Shown piece by piece: positions 34,227 through 44,066 of a stretch of 64,000 nt of DNA. The DNA lies in NCBI RefSeq assembly GCF_001274725.1, contig NZ_LGUF01000007.1, positions 2,674,504-2,738,503 of the forward strand, read 5' to 3'. The position numbers and the translations under genes are program-made. Origin of the DNA: Sporosarcina globispora. GTDB taxonomy: Bacteria; Bacillota; Bacilli; Bacillales; Cytobacillaceae. How positions within the stretch are numbered: the first letter of the stretch is position 1; each line of letters starts with the position of its first letter. The notes below the pieces were generated by a model. That model saw only the letters and a program-made list of their open reading frames with translations. It ran no database searches and was not told where the DNA came from.

Positions 34227-34871
34227 CTATAATTTCTTTCTTCTCATCCATTGCGTTGCAGCCCACTTATCACCAATGACAACCGGTGCTCCTCCGTGAA
34301 GTGTCAGTTCATTTAAGTCCTGATTATTATAGAAGTATTCGAAGTACACAGCCATTCCTTTTTGTGGAGATACGGAGAAGTTAAGCTTTGGAAAATACGT
34401 TTCACCGCCCTGTTCCACATCATTCAGGTACAGGACAAGCGTGCTGATTCTCGGATTGCTTGCTGCTCTGCTGGTCGAAGAGAAGAAGTCAAAGTGAGCT
34501 TTATATTCCTGGCCAATTTTATAATTAAGGATTTGCAGCCCTTCACCATGCTCAATCGGAATGTTCATGATTTGTGATGCTCTTTTTTCAATTCTGGCGA
34601 CAATTTCATTTTCCCCTTCATAGAAAAATGTACTGCTGCTGGTTCTTAGTTCATCAACTTCAACGGAGTTGGCAACTTTCGAACGCTGCATGCGGTCTTT
34701 CGATAGCTGAATCAGCTGGTCACATTCTTCATCGCTCAAAACATTTCCCAGAATTACGATCAATGGTTCTGCTAATCTGGCAATTATATTAATTTCCCGA
34801 TCTTCTGTAATAATCTTATTTCCAACATGATCAAAAATCGTTTGTTCATTAATAGATGCATCCATTTCCAT
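34227..34871 (-). CDS. 2-oxoglutarate/Fe(II) oxygenase, prolyl 4-hydroxylase-like
   Basis: A 214-aa protein. The iron triad is visible as HFD in YKAHFDFFSS (about 123-132) and the distal His in TLHGGAPV (about 192-199); the Lys in GDKWAATQW would bind 2-oxoglutarate. It resembles Bacillus P4H enzymes that hydroxylate proline in collagen-like or other proteins. ATG 34871 follows GAGGTTG. No collagen-like gene is nearby. Confidence 0.9.
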   Translation of the reverse strand: MEMDASINEQTIFDHVGNKIITEDREINIIARLAEPLIVILGNVLSDEECDQLIQLSKDRMQRSKVANSVEVDELRTSSSTFFYEGENEIVARIEKRASQIMNIPIEHGEGLQILNYKIGQEYKAHFDFFSSTSRAASNPRISTLVLYLNDVEQGGETYFPKLNFSVSPQKGMAVYFEYFYNNQDLNELTLHGGAPVVIGDKWAATQWMRRKKL

Positions 34872-35141
34872 GTAAATCAACCTCATTTTATTTAGTTTTA
34901 CAAAAATTCAATATATTTAAAGGCTGCTTGAAGTATTCCTATTTGTGCTTTTCCTTCCTCCTATACAAATGGATGTCTGTATCAGTTTTTTTACTGGCTG
35001 AATTTATTTTACACTGCGGAATGAAGGAATTCTATCTTTTTTTTACTGGAAAACTATTAAAATAGATAGAAAGGCTTCTGCATTTTATTGATTTTTCGGA
35101 ATATATTTCAATAAGCCAGTCTAAACAAAAGGAGATGGACT

Positions 35142-35762
35142 GTGTATAGAAGCAGTGTTCAATATTATTTAGGTCAAAGACGAAAGGGGAATTTTTCCAC
35201 CGTTAAAAATGGGCTGATTATATTCCTCGGGGCTACACTTGTGGCTGTTTCCCTGCAATTATTCCTAGTGAAAAATTACATCATAGATGGAGGCATTGTC
35301 GGGTTGAGCATCATCCTTTCTCATGTCTTTCATGTAGATGTGGGTTCCTTGATCCTCTTGCTGAATCTCCCATTTTTAGTTGCAGGCTTTTTCTTTTTAG
35401 GGGGCAGATTTCTGGTTCTAAGCCTGTTTGCCAGTTCTGTGCTGGCAGGGGAGACATACATATTGGCACCATTTGAGGAAGTGACTAACCATCCCCTGTT
35501 GATCATTATCCTGGGAGGTCTTCTGCTGGGAATGGGAGTGGGTCTCATTATTCGGTTTGGAGCCTGCCTGGACGGTACAGAAGTTTTGGCGATTTTATTC
35601 AGCGAACGTTTACCTTTAACCATCGGGCAATGCATCCTCCTTATGAATATCATTATCTTTGGAAGTTCTGTTTTTTTATTCGGCATCACTGAAGCCATAT
35701 ATTCCCTCGCAACATTTTTTGTTGCTTATAAAACAATAGATACCATTATCATGAAGTCTTAA
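35142..35762 (+). CDS. YitT-family membrane protein lacking the C-terminal domain
   Basis: A 206-aa protein with five to six helices; KNYIIDGGIVGLSIILSHVF and GACLDGTEVLAIL are YitT signatures. Usual YitT proteins are ~280 aa with a soluble DUF2179 domain at the end; this one stops just after the membrane part (TIIMKS). It may be a natural short form. GTG 35142 follows AAAGGAG. Confidence 0.85.
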   Translation: MYRSSVQYYLGQRRKGNFSTVKNGLIIFLGATLVAVSLQLFLVKNYIIDGGIVGLSIILSHVFHVDVGSLILLLNLPFLVAGFFFLGGRFLVLSLFASSVLAGETYILAPFEEVTNHPLLIIILGGLLLGMGVGLIIRFGACLDGTEVLAILFSERLPLTIGQCILLMNIIIFGSSVFLFGITEAIYSLATFFVAYKTIDTIIMKS

Positions 35763-35828
35763 ACATTTTCGAATAATTTGAGGGGTAAGGTACATCTTAA
35801 ATAGTAAAAAAGCTGAAGGAGATTACCT

Positions 35829-36056
35829 GTGAGTTCTTTTAAAGTGACCAGCATGATTATTGATGATGAATTTGATGGGGAGGAATATGTGACAACTGAA
35901 TTTCTCTATGAAAACAAATTCTACAGCATAACATTCAAAAAAGCAGATCTCGAAGTGATTAACGCCTGGGTATTTAATGATGGCTCTTCGCTTCCAGCAA
36001 ATTTGTCTGAGGAATTGATCGAGCTCATTAGAGACGATGTGAAAAAAAGATTTTAG
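35829..36056 (+). CDS. Small conserved hypothetical protein, 75 aa
   Basis: GTG 35829 follows AAGGAG by 7 bases. The product MSSFKVTSMIIDDEFDGEEY... is acidic with a beta-strand-rich first half and a helical end. A terminator follows. No function known to me. Confidence 0.65.
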   Translation: MSSFKVTSMIIDDEFDGEEYVTTEFLYENKFYSITFKKADLEVINAWVFNDGSSLPANLSEELIELIRDDVKKRF

Positions 36057-36063
36057 CTAGATA

Positions 36064-36090
36064 GGAGGTGTACACGCCTCTATTTTTTTT
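36064..36090 (+). terminator. Probable terminator
   Basis: GGAGG and CCTC around TGTACACG with a long T-run. The stem is short but GC-rich. Confidence 0.6.
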
Positions 36091-36175
36091 GCATAAAATA
36101 AAGGATCTCTTGTAAATGCAATTGATTTGATGTATGACATAGTTCTTTTTATTATGCGCTTTGGGAGGTTATTCT

Positions 36176-36250
36176 ATGAAGTACAGCGAATATTGGGAGC
36201 AGATATATACACAAAGCGAAAAACGGATGAGCGAGAATAACAAAGAGTGA
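36176..36250 (+). CDS. Possible 24-aa peptide gene
   Basis: ATG 36176 is preceded by TTGGGAGG with 7-base spacing, better than many genes here. It encodes MKYSEYWEQIYTQSEKRMSE NNKE. Terminator hairpin follows at 36280. It could be a small protein or the front of a decayed gene. Confidence 0.4.
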   Translation: MKYSEYWEQIYTQSEKRMSENNKE

Positions 36251-36279
36251 CCCCTAGAGGGGAAATGCTGGAGGAATAG

Positions 36280-36315
36280 TTAGCATCCCATCCGTAAAAG
36301 ATGGGATGCTAATTT
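36280..36315. terminator. Strong hairpin between convergent genes
   Basis: TTAGCATCCCATC pairs with GATGGGATGCTAA (13 bp) across CGTAAAA; the T-tail is short. Confidence 0.75.
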
Positions 36316-36316
36316 G

Positions 36317-36769
36317 TTAAACTTTTTCTTTCCAAAGCTTCATTGGATTAACTTCATCCTCTTGCAATGGAATTTGCACCATCTTGATTTCCCGATCGTC
36401 TCTTGATTTTTTTAAATCCTCATAAATCATTTTCGACTTGCCTAATCCTGCATTAAAAGCGTCCTCTACTGATTGGCAATAGTACAACTTGTCGATGCCT
36501 GCGAAATACATAGCAGTTAAACACATGGGGCAAGGTTCTCCGCTTGCATACATCGTAAAGCCGGATAAATCATTAGTATGGAACAGTGTTTGTGCCCGCC
36601 GGATTGCAAGCATTTCCGCATGCCCGCTGACATCATGTTTTTTATGCAATTCATTCACGCCCTCAGCGATGATGTCTTGATTCTTCACCAATACTGCACC
36701 GAAGGGCTGGCCACCGTCTTTTACATTGTTGATTGCCAGTTCAATAGCCCGTTTCATGAAGTGATCCAT
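36317..36769 (-). CDS. guaD: Nucleoside/guanine deaminase (CDA family)
   Basis: A 150-aa zinc deaminase. Zinc and catalytic motifs are HAEM (about 49-52) and PCPMC (about 78-82). The fold and GQPFGAVLVKNQDIIAEGVN match B. subtilis GuaD, converting guanine to xanthine plus ammonia. ATG 36769 is used, since AAAGGA abuts the earlier ATG at 36778. tRNA adenosine deaminase is a less likely alternative. Confidence 0.85.
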   Translation of the reverse strand: MDHFMKRAIELAINNVKDGGQPFGAVLVKNQDIIAEGVNELHKKHDVSGHAEMLAIRRAQTLFHTNDLSGFTMYASGEPCPMCLTAMYFAGIDKLYYCQSVEDAFNAGLGKSKMIYEDLKKSRDDREIKMVQIPLQEDEVNPMKLWKEKV

Positions 36770-36991
36770 TTTTATCATTCCTTTTTAAATTAATTGACTC
36801 TAATTAAAATTAATATCATTTTTTTGGTTGTTCTCCAAACAATCTGGTCTCCAGGAAATTGTTCTGCTGTAAAAATTGTAAATTTTCATATCGGCACCTA
36901 CTGTAAAAGGATGGATATTAATTCCGGTAATCTATATAATTAATTATACATTTTGCTTTTCAAAAACAAAAATGAATAGGAGGCATTCATT

Positions 36992-37717
36992 ATGGCAGAG
37001 TTAGATTCGAAAAGTCCAATTCCGCTTCACATACAACTAAAGAATAAGCTTCAGGAGCTAATTGACAATCGATCCTTTAATGAGAAAATCCCAAGTGAAA
37101 GAGAATTGATGGATACATACAAAGTGAGCAGAAGCACTGTGAGAGAGGCAGTTTCCCATTTAGTAAACGAAGGGGTGCTCAAAAAAGTTCACGGAAAAGG
37201 CACTTTTATCTCAAAGAAACCTATTGAGGAATGGCTTGGGAATATTACCAGTACAACAGAAGTGATAAGAAATATGGGGATGAAGCCAGATGCCAAATTA
37301 CTAGACAATGGCATCGTTGTGCCAGCAAAAGAAATTGTAGAAGCGAGCGGACTCACAGAGGCATATTTTATAAAACGAATCCGCTATGCAAACGATAAGC
37401 CATTGGCACTCGAAAATCAGTATTATCCTATTGAAATTGGTGAAAGTCTCGCCCAATATGATATTGAAAAGGGGACACTGTATGATCTGCTGGAGCAGAG
37501 TTTAGACTTAAAGTTTGCAGAAGCTGAACAGATTATTACAAGCACTTATTTATCTAAAGAAGAAGCAGATCTGCTTGGTGTTCCATGTTCATTAAGTGTG
37601 CTTCACATTGAACGGTTATTAACTGATGTAAACGGCAGCTTAATAGAATATTATTCTGCTTATTTTCGTTCGGATATGTACTCATTTAGAATAAAACTAT
37701 CGAAAAATAATAGTTAA
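36992..37717 (+). CDS. GntR-family regulator (HutC/UbiC-type effector domain), likely taurine-locus regulator
   Basis: A 241-aa protein: winged-helix domain (about 10-75; SERELMDTYKVSRSTVREAV) and UTRA effector domain (about 95-235; NDKPLALENQYYPIEIGESL). Strong TAGGAGG site. It lies just upstream of and codirectional with ald-tpa-xsc. HutC/DasR-type regulators bind ACTGGT-like palindromes, and such a sequence (37840-37857) lies before ald. I infer that it senses taurine or a downstream metabolite. Confidence 0.85.
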   Translation: MAELDSKSPIPLHIQLKNKLQELIDNRSFNEKIPSERELMDTYKVSRSTVREAVSHLVNEGVLKKVHGKGTFISKKPIEEWLGNITSTTEVIRNMGMKPDAKLLDNGIVVPAKEIVEASGLTEAYFIKRIRYANDKPLALENQYYPIEIGESLAQYDIEKGTLYDLLEQSLDLKFAEAEQIITSTYLSKEEADLLGVPCSLSVLHIERLLTDVNGSLIEYYSAYFRSDMYSFRIKLSKNNS

Positions 37718-37839
37718 TTGCAGTGTTATTCAATTTTACAATAATACCTATCGATAATTCCGATAATAGAAAATTTTTAGAAAATATTGAAAAGTGATTT
37801 TGGTTGTGATTTAATTACAACTGAGGCTAGTCATACAAC

Positions 37840-37866
37840 AACTGGTACGGACGACATGACGTCATG
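37840..37866 (+). promoter_or_regulatory. Candidate operator region before ald
   Basis: ACTGGTACGGACGACAT resembles the DasR/NagR-type box (ACTGGTCTAGACCAGT). Directly next to it is the perfect 12-bp palindrome CATGACGTCATG (37855-37866). One or both may bind the adjacent GntR regulator. Similarity by eye only. Confidence 0.4.
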
Positions 37867-37910
37867 ATGAGAAAGTTTATTATTTTTATTATCCAGGATG
37901 GAGTGATGAC

Positions 37911-39044
37911 ATGATTATTGGTGTACCAAAAGAAGTAAAGAATAATGAAAATCGGGTTTCTGTTGTGCCAGCAAGTGTTTCTGCGTTTGTTAATGCTGGC
38001 CATACTGTCTGGATTGAAAAAGGTGCAGGTGCAGGAAGCGGCATCACTGACCAGGAATATGAAAAAGCTGGTGCAACCGTTGTTTCAAGCGCAGAAGAAG
38101 CCTGGTCAGCCGATATGGTCATGAAGGTTAAGGAGCCACAGCCTGATGAATACCAATATTTTCGAAAAGGATTGATCCTTTTTACTTATTTGCATCTTGC
38201 AGCCGAACCTGAATTGACAAAGGCCTTAGTTGAAAAAGAAGTTACCTCGGTTGCTTATGAAACCATCCAGCTGGATAACAAATCTTTGCCTCTTTTAACG
38301 CCTATGAGTGAAGTTGCTGGAAGGATGTCTGTCCAGCTTGGAGCGCAGTTTCTTGAAAAGATTCATGGTGGAAAAGGAGTCCTATTAGGCGGAGTTCCTG
38401 GTGTGAAGCCTGGGAAAGTGGTGATTATTGGCGGTGGAGTGGTTGGGACAAATGCCGCAAAAATGGCTGTAGGTCTTGGTGCAGATGTAAGCATCATTGA
38501 CATAAGTGCTGAAAGACTTCGCCAGCTGGACGATCTTTTTTCAGGCAGGGTGAGAACGGTCATGTCAAATCCATTCAACATCGCTCAAGAAGTAAAACTA
38601 GCCGATTTAGTGATAGGTGCTGTTCTCATCCCCGGTGCCAAAGCACCTCAGTTAGTATCAGAAGAAATGGTCAGGGAAATGGAAGAGAATTCAGTCATTA
38701 TCGATGTTGCCATTGATCAGGGCGGTTCAATTGAAACCATTGATCACATTACCTCTCATGATTCTCCAACATATGTAAAACATGGTGTTTTGCATTACGC
38801 GGTACCCAATATTCCAGGAGCTGTAGCAAGAACTTCCACCTATGCCCTCGCTAATACTACAGCCCCATATGCCTTAATGCTCGCTAATACAGGGGTTGAA
38901 AATTCTATTATAAAATTTCCTTTCATTGAAAAAGGGATCAATACCATGAATGGAAACGTCACTCATCAGAGAGTCGCAGAGGCGCATAACTACCCTTTTA
39001 CACCCACCCATGAATTAGTAAACAAAATTCCAGCCGCAACATGA
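37911..39044 (+). CDS. ald: Alanine dehydrogenase
   Basis: A 377-aa enzyme converting L-alanine + NAD to pyruvate + ammonium. N-terminal [20 protein letters not shown], substrate-site Lys/His regions (VMKVKEP, TYLHLA) and Rossmann motif [14 protein letters not shown] are diagnostic. In this locus it recycles the pyruvate used by the taurine aminotransferase and releases taurine nitrogen as ammonium. GGAG lies 7 bases before ATG. Confidence 0.95.
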   Translation: MIIGVPKEVKNNENRVSVVPASVSAFVNAGHTVWIEKGAGAGSGITDQEYEKAGATVVSSAEEAWSADMVMKVKEPQPDEYQYFRKGLILFTYLHLAAEPELTKALVEKEVTSVAYETIQLDNKSLPLLTPMSEVAGRMSVQLGAQFLEKIHGGKGVLLGGVPGVKPGKVVIIGGGVVGTNAAKMAVGLGADVSIIDISAERLRQLDDLFSGRVRTVMSNPFNIAQEVKLADLVIGAVLIPGAKAPQLVSEEMVREMEENSVIIDVAIDQGGSIETIDHITSHDSPTYVKHGVLHYAVPNIPGAVARTSTYALANTTAPYALMLANTGVENSIIKFPFIEKGINTMNGNVTHQRVAEAHNYPFTPTHELVNKIPAAT

Positions 39045-39106
39045 TTCCCATCTGTGAAGAGAAGATGCAAACCTGAATCTTAACTAAATAGAAGGAGGCA
39101 AGCAGT

Positions 39107-40468
39107 ATGTCTACATTAGAACTTAATGAAAACAAAAAGTTAACTGATCAGGATCAGGAATACTTATGGCATGCGATGAGCCGGCATGTAGAGGGAAACA
39201 GTCCGATGATTGCCAAATCAGGTGAAGGCTCATGGTTTACTGATATCGATGGCAATCGATATTTAGATGGTGTGTCTGGCCTATGGTGTCTTAACCTGGG
39301 TCATGGACGGAAAGAAATTGCAGAGGCCGCTGCAGAGCAAATGATGCAGCTGTCCTATTTCCCGCTGACATTAAGCCATGCTCCAGCCATTAAATTATCT
39401 GCGAAAATCAGTGAACTGCTTGGAGATTCCTATAAAACATTTTTCTCAAATAGCGGTTCGGAAGCGAATGAAACCGCTTTTAAAATAGCTAGGCAATACC
39501 ATAATCAGAATGGCAATCCCGGTAAATATAAATTTATTTCACGCTATCGAGCCTATCACGGTTCAACTCTAGGTGCTTTAAGCGCTACTGCACAGGCCAA
39601 CAGGAGAGTGAAATACGACCCTGGCATGCCTGGATTCCTGCATGTACCACCTCCATACAGCTATCGCTGTCCATTCGGTGAGGAAGTGAAGAATTGCGAT
39701 AAAGTCGCAGCTGATATGATTGACCAGGTAATCCAATGGGAAGGTGCCGAAACGGTTGCTGCAGTCATAATGGAGCCTTTCATTTCAGGCGGGGGAGTAA
39801 TAATCCCTTCACCTGAATATCTGCAGAGGGTGGCAGAAATCTGCAAGAAGCATGATGTTCTCCTGATAATGGATGAGGTTGTATCTGGATTCGGGCGAAC
39901 GGGCAAAATGTTTGGATTTATGCATTCGGAGGGTGTGCAGCCTGATATTGTAACGATGGCAAAAGGGTTGACCAGCGGCTATCTGCCGCTCGGCGCTACG
40001 GCAGTTCATTCCAGAATATACGAGAAATTCAAGGAGCGAGGTACGGATAACCATTTCCGCCACGTCTCAACATATGGGGGACATCCGGCAAGCTGTGCAG
40101 TAGCATTGAAAAATATTGAAATTATTGAAAGAGAGAATATTGTCAGCAGGGTAGAGGTGCTGGGTGAAAGCATTTTAGGCAGCTTGCAAGATTTGCGTTC
40201 TCATAAAAATGTAGGCGAAGTAAGAAGCGTTGGTTTCTTGTTTGGAATTGAAATGGTTGAAGACAAGGAAACGAAACAGCCAGCTTCTGATAATTTGATG
40301 GCAAAGGTCATTGCACTATGTAAAGAAAAAGGCTTGATCATTGGCAGAAATGGGGATACAGTGCCTGGATGCAACAATGTCCTTATTATTGCTCCGCCGC
40401 TATCTTCTACAGAAGATGACTTAAGATTCGTTGTTCAGACTGTCAAAAGTGCATTTAAGGAAATTTAG
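39107..40468 (+). CDS. tpa: Taurine:pyruvate aminotransferase
   Basis: A 453-aa class III PLP aminotransferase. PLP motifs: SNSGSEANETAFKIAR (phosphate), LLIMDEVVSGFGRTGKMFGF (ring Asp), and the Schiff-base Lys in MAKGLTSGYLPLGA. Between ald and xsc, the specific assignment to Tpa (taurine + pyruvate to sulfoacetaldehyde + alanine) is well supported by context. Sequence alone would also allow other omega-aminotransferases. AGGAGG lies before ATG 39107. Confidence 0.9.
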   Translation: MSTLELNENKKLTDQDQEYLWHAMSRHVEGNSPMIAKSGEGSWFTDIDGNRYLDGVSGLWCLNLGHGRKEIAEAAAEQMMQLSYFPLTLSHAPAIKLSAKISELLGDSYKTFFSNSGSEANETAFKIARQYHNQNGNPGKYKFISRYRAYHGSTLGALSATAQANRRVKYDPGMPGFLHVPPPYSYRCPFGEEVKNCDKVAADMIDQVIQWEGAETVAAVIMEPFISGGGVIIPSPEYLQRVAEICKKHDVLLIMDEVVSGFGRTGKMFGFMHSEGVQPDIVTMAKGLTSGYLPLGATAVHSRIYEKFKERGTDNHFRHVSTYGGHPASCAVALKNIEIIERENIVSRVEVLGESILGSLQDLRSHKNVGEVRSVGFLFGIEMVEDKETKQPASDNLMAKVIALCKEKGLIIGRNGDTVPGCNNVLIIAPPLSSTEDDLRFVVQTVKSAFKEI

Positions 40469-40558
40469 ACAGGAAATTAGGATAAGAGTTCTGTTTTAAC
40501 AGGGCTGCTATCTTTTTAAAATATATCGAACTATTAAACCGGAAAGGAAGTGCTCGTA

Positions 40559-42328
40559 ATGGCAAAAGCAGAAAAAGAATTAGCAGAAATCAAAACAAAA
40601 AAGGTGAAAATGACACCAAGTGAGGCAATTGTAGAAACACTAGTTAAGGAAGGGGTCACACATATTTCCGGGATATTGGGTTCCGCCTTCATGGATCTAT
40701 TAGACCTGCTTCCAACTGCAGGAATCCGCTTCATTGGTGTACGACATGAGCAAAGCGCAGCCCACATGGAGGATGCCTACACTAGAGTAAGCGGAGTTGC
40801 CGGTGTCGTAATTGGCCAGAATGGACCGGGAATCACGAATATGGTAACTTCGGTGGCGGCTGCGAATCAGGCTCATACACCTATGGTCGTCATTTCTCCT
40901 TCAGCAGGAACACCTACAGTCGGATGGGACGGTTTCCAGGAGTGCGATCAGGTTTCAGTATTTAAAGCAATTACGAAGGAAACGGTTCGGGTCACACATC
41001 CAGGACGTGTTGCAGATTGCCTGAGGACTGCCTTTAGAATTGCTTACGCAGAGAGAGGTCCAGTGCTCTTTGATATTCCTCGGGACTATTTTTATGGAGA
41101 AGTGGAAGATGTAATTCTTGAACCGCATCAGTATCGTGTTGATAATAGGGGCTGCGGATCATTAGAGCAAATTGATCAGGCGGTAGAATTGCTTGCTTCA
41201 GCAAAGAACCCTGTCATCATTTCAGGCCGGGGTACGGTGGATTCAGATGGTATAGAGGCAGTGAAAGAAATCGCCGATCATTTAACGATTCCTGTAGCTG
41301 TTTCATATATGCATAATGATGCCTTTCCGGCAAATGAACCTTTAGCGGTTGGACCTATTGGATATATGGGGTCAAAAGCGGCCATGAACACGTTAAAGGA
41401 TGCTGATGTGGTGCTGGCTATCGGTACTAGATTGTCTGTTTTTGGCACATTGCCATGCTATGACATTGATTACTTTCCGAAAAACGCAAAGATTATCCAA
41501 ATTGATATCAATCCCCGCAATATCGCCAGGACACATCCGGTAGAGATTGGGATCATTGGAGATGCAAAAGCCGCTTCTGTTGAAATCGCGAAACGGTTAA
41601 AAGAAAAAGTTCCAAATAAGCAATTCAACTCTGAGAGAATGGCACGAGTGACAAATGAAAAAGAGCAATGGGAAAAAGAACTTGTCGATCTGGCCATGGT
41701 GGAAGGAAATCCAATTAATCCGCGCAGGGCTCTCCTGGAGCTTACCAAAGTCCTTCCGGAAAACGCTATTGTTACTACTGATATCGGAAACGTATCCTCC
41801 ACTGCAAATGCCTATTTAAAATTCAACTCCGGCCGTCAGCATGTTGCAGCCCTAACATTTGGGAATACAGGCTTTGCCTATCCTTCAGCATTAGGAGCAA
41901 AGCTTGCAAATCCGAATAGCCCTGTCGTAGCCATCGTAGGGGATGGCGCATGGGGAATGAGCCTGCATGAAGTAAGTACGGCTGTAGAGGAGAACATACC
42001 AGTAGTAGCATGTGTTTTTAATAACAATGCTTGGTGTGCAGAAAAGAAAAACCAAGTAGATTTCTATAATAATCGCTTTGTAGGAGCGGATATCCAAAAT
42101 CCGGACTTTGCAGATGTGGCAAGGTCCATGGGGGCACAGGGAATTAGTGTAGATAAACCTGAGGACGTAGGGCCAGCTATTCTCCGAGCAATAGAATCTA
42201 ATAAACCGACAGTCATAGATATTCAGGTGGATGGCACACAATTGGCACCTCCATTCCGCAAAGATGCGTTAAAGATGCCGACTCGTCTCCTGCCGAAATA
42301 TGCTCACCTTGATTATAAAAACTGGTAG
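40559..42328 (+). CDS. xsc: Sulfoacetaldehyde acetyltransferase
   Basis: A 589-aa thiamine-diphosphate enzyme: sulfoacetaldehyde + phosphate to acetyl phosphate + sulfite. N-terminal [20 protein letters not shown] with the catalytic Glu in [11 protein letters not shown], and the ThDP/Mg motif [13 protein letters not shown]...[12 protein letters not shown], characteristic of Xsc. ATG 40559 follows AAGGAAGTG. The partner phosphotransacetylase is not in the window and must be encoded elsewhere. Confidence 0.95.
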   Translation: MAKAEKELAEIKTKKVKMTPSEAIVETLVKEGVTHISGILGSAFMDLLDLLPTAGIRFIGVRHEQSAAHMEDAYTRVSGVAGVVIGQNGPGITNMVTSVAAANQAHTPMVVISPSAGTPTVGWDGFQECDQVSVFKAITKETVRVTHPGRVADCLRTAFRIAYAERGPVLFDIPRDYFYGEVEDVILEPHQYRVDNRGCGSLEQIDQAVELLASAKNPVIISGRGTVDSDGIEAVKEIADHLTIPVAVSYMHNDAFPANEPLAVGPIGYMGSKAAMNTLKDADVVLAIGTRLSVFGTLPCYDIDYFPKNAKIIQIDINPRNIARTHPVEIGIIGDAKAASVEIAKRLKEKVPNKQFNSERMARVTNEKEQWEKELVDLAMVEGNPINPRRALLELTKVLPENAIVTTDIGNVSSTANAYLKFNSGRQHVAALTFGNTGFAYPSALGAKLANPNSPVVAIVGDGAWGMSLHEVSTAVEENIPVVACVFNNNAWCAEKKNQVDFYNNRFVGADIQNPDFADVARSMGAQGISVDKPEDVGPAILRAIESNKPTVIDIQVDGTQLAPPFRKDALKMPTRLLPKYAHLDYKNW

Positions 42329-42336
42329 GTAAAGTG

Positions 42337-42373
42337 AAAGGAGCTTAATAGATTTTTGATTAAGCTCCTTTTA
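42337..42373 (+). terminator. Terminator after xsc
   Basis: AAAGGAGCTTAAT pairs with ATTAAGCTCCTTT across AGATTTTTG. It divides the catabolic operon from the transporter/amidohydrolase genes. Confidence 0.85.
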
Positions 42374-42462
42374 AAAGAAAGTTTCATTTGAAAAACTTTT
42401 TAGTAAGTTACGAGTTTGAATCCTTTTTTACTGTGATGATAGTAGGAAGTTGCTATGACTCG

Positions 42463-42522
42463 AACTGACCGATATAGTGGAAAAGTGACCGATAAAAATT
42501 AAAACTGACCGATATAGTGGAA
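42463..42522 (+). repeat. Three 20-bp tandem units before the symporter gene
   Basis: AACTGACCGATATAGTGGAA occurs at 42463-42482 and identically at 42503-42522. The middle unit (42483-42502) keeps TGACCGATA and diverges after it. The period is exactly 20 bp, about two helix turns, ending 68 bases before the symporter start. Confidence 0.85.
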
Positions 42523-42590
42523 TAGAATGATGCGCAACATATTACTGCCAATAATTTACAGAATATTAAGAAAAACAAAGGGGGCAGTCG

Positions 42591-44051
42591 ATGAGCTGGT
42601 ATTTTGGATACATTTTGGCGTATTTCATTTTCATGTTCGCTATTGGAATCTATTATTTTACAAAGATTAAAACCTCAGACAGTTATTTAATTGCAGGCTG
42701 GAATATGGGGTTTTGGAATATTGTCGGAACGATCATCAGCACGAATTGCGGCGCAGCGGTTTTTATAGGCTGGATTGGAATGGGATTCACAATGGGAGTA
42801 TCGGGATTCTTTAAATTTGCTTTACCAGCCATGCTTGTCAGTATGCTCTTGATCTTCTTCTTTAGCCGTCCGTTAAGAAGACAGAGATTATACACATTAG
42901 CCGACCTTTTTAGTGAAAGATTTGGGCCAAAAACTGGAATTATTCCATCCGTGTTATCTGCCTTCATTTACTCAGTACCTACTACTGCCCTGCAGATTGT
43001 AGGGATGAGTACCGTATTTAGCATTGCTTTTGATATGAATGTGAAAGCTGGAATCGTTTTATCATTTATATTGATTCTCGGCTTTACAATTTTGGGCGGC
43101 TTAGTAGCAACGATTGTTACGGATGCAATTCAGAGTGTAATTCTTATTGTTGGGATTGTTATGCTGGCATATGCTGCCTTGCAGTTTGGGGGAGGAATGG
43201 AACACATTCTCAATAACACGCCAAAGAACTATCTGACTCCGCTTGGTGCGAATGGCCTTAGTGATGTACTGCTTTTTGCCCTTTCTGTAGCTCCGTTCTA
43301 TTTAGTTTGGCAATCCACCTGGCAGCGGATTTTTGCTTCAAAAACAGAAGATATAGCCATTAAAGCTGGCTTAACCGGTTATGCCATTACATTATGTATT
43401 TCTGTTCTTCCTTATAGTATAGGAATTATGGCAAGGCAATTTGTGCCAGCCGATATACACCCAGATTTAATTTTCTCCTATGTAACCGTGGAAATGCTTC
43501 CTCCATACATTGGCGGCATCATCCTGATCGGACTCCTTTCAGCACTTATGACAGGTGCAGACTCCTTCATTCTACAAGGAAGTTCAAATATTACTCAAGA
43601 TTTATATCACCGTCTGCTAAATCCCGATGCTACGGAAAAGCAAATGATGTTTGTTTCGCGCTTGAGTGTAGTGATTATATCTGTTTTATCATTGTTAGTT
43701 GCCTTTGCTTTAACAGATATTGTCAGCATGTATCAATGGGCACTCAGGCTGTCTGCAACAACTCTTGTGTTTCCGTTTCTGGCCATTATGTTTTGGAAGA
43801 GGACAACTAACACCGCTGTCATCTCCAGCATGCTGCTTGCATGTTTCACTACCATTCTATGGCCGCTTCTCAATACAGGAATAGATCAGACGATACCTGG
43901 CTTTATCATCTCATTTTGTTCGCTCGTCATAATAAGCCTCTATACAAAACATTCATCATCAGAAAATGTAAAGGCTGTATACTGGGAGGACCTTCCTTCA
44001 GCAAATAGAAAGATAGACAATTTAGAATCAGCAGAAAACAAAGCTGTCTAA
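42591..44051 (+). CDS. Sodium:solute symporter (SSS family)
   Basis: A 486-aa protein with 13 predicted helices; N-terminal region with DSYLIAGWNMGFWNIVGTII and the central GLLSALMTGADSFILQGSSN are SSS signatures (the Ser/Asp near the Na site is visible). Its place between xsc and the amidohydrolase suggests uptake of taurine or an N-acylated or related sulfonate with Na+. It is preceded by 20-bp tandem repeats that may be regulatory. Confidence 0.88.
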   Translation: MSWYFGYILAYFIFMFAIGIYYFTKIKTSDSYLIAGWNMGFWNIVGTIISTNCGAAVFIGWIGMGFTMGVSGFFKFALPAMLVSMLLIFFFSRPLRRQRLYTLADLFSERFGPKTGIIPSVLSAFIYSVPTTALQIVGMSTVFSIAFDMNVKAGIVLSFILILGFTILGGLVATIVTDAIQSVILIVGIVMLAYAALQFGGGMEHILNNTPKNYLTPLGANGLSDVLLFALSVAPFYLVWQSTWQRIFASKTEDIAIKAGLTGYAITLCISVLPYSIGIMARQFVPADIHPDLIFSYVTVEMLPPYIGGIILIGLLSALMTGADSFILQGSSNITQDLYHRLLNPDATEKQMMFVSRLSVVIISVLSLLVAFALTDIVSMYQWALRLSATTLVFPFLAIMFWKRTTNTAVISSMLLACFTTILWPLLNTGIDQTIPGFIISFCSLVIISLYTKHSSSENVKAVYWEDLPSANRKIDNLESAENKAV

Positions 44052-44066
44052 TAAGGAGGGGTAAGG

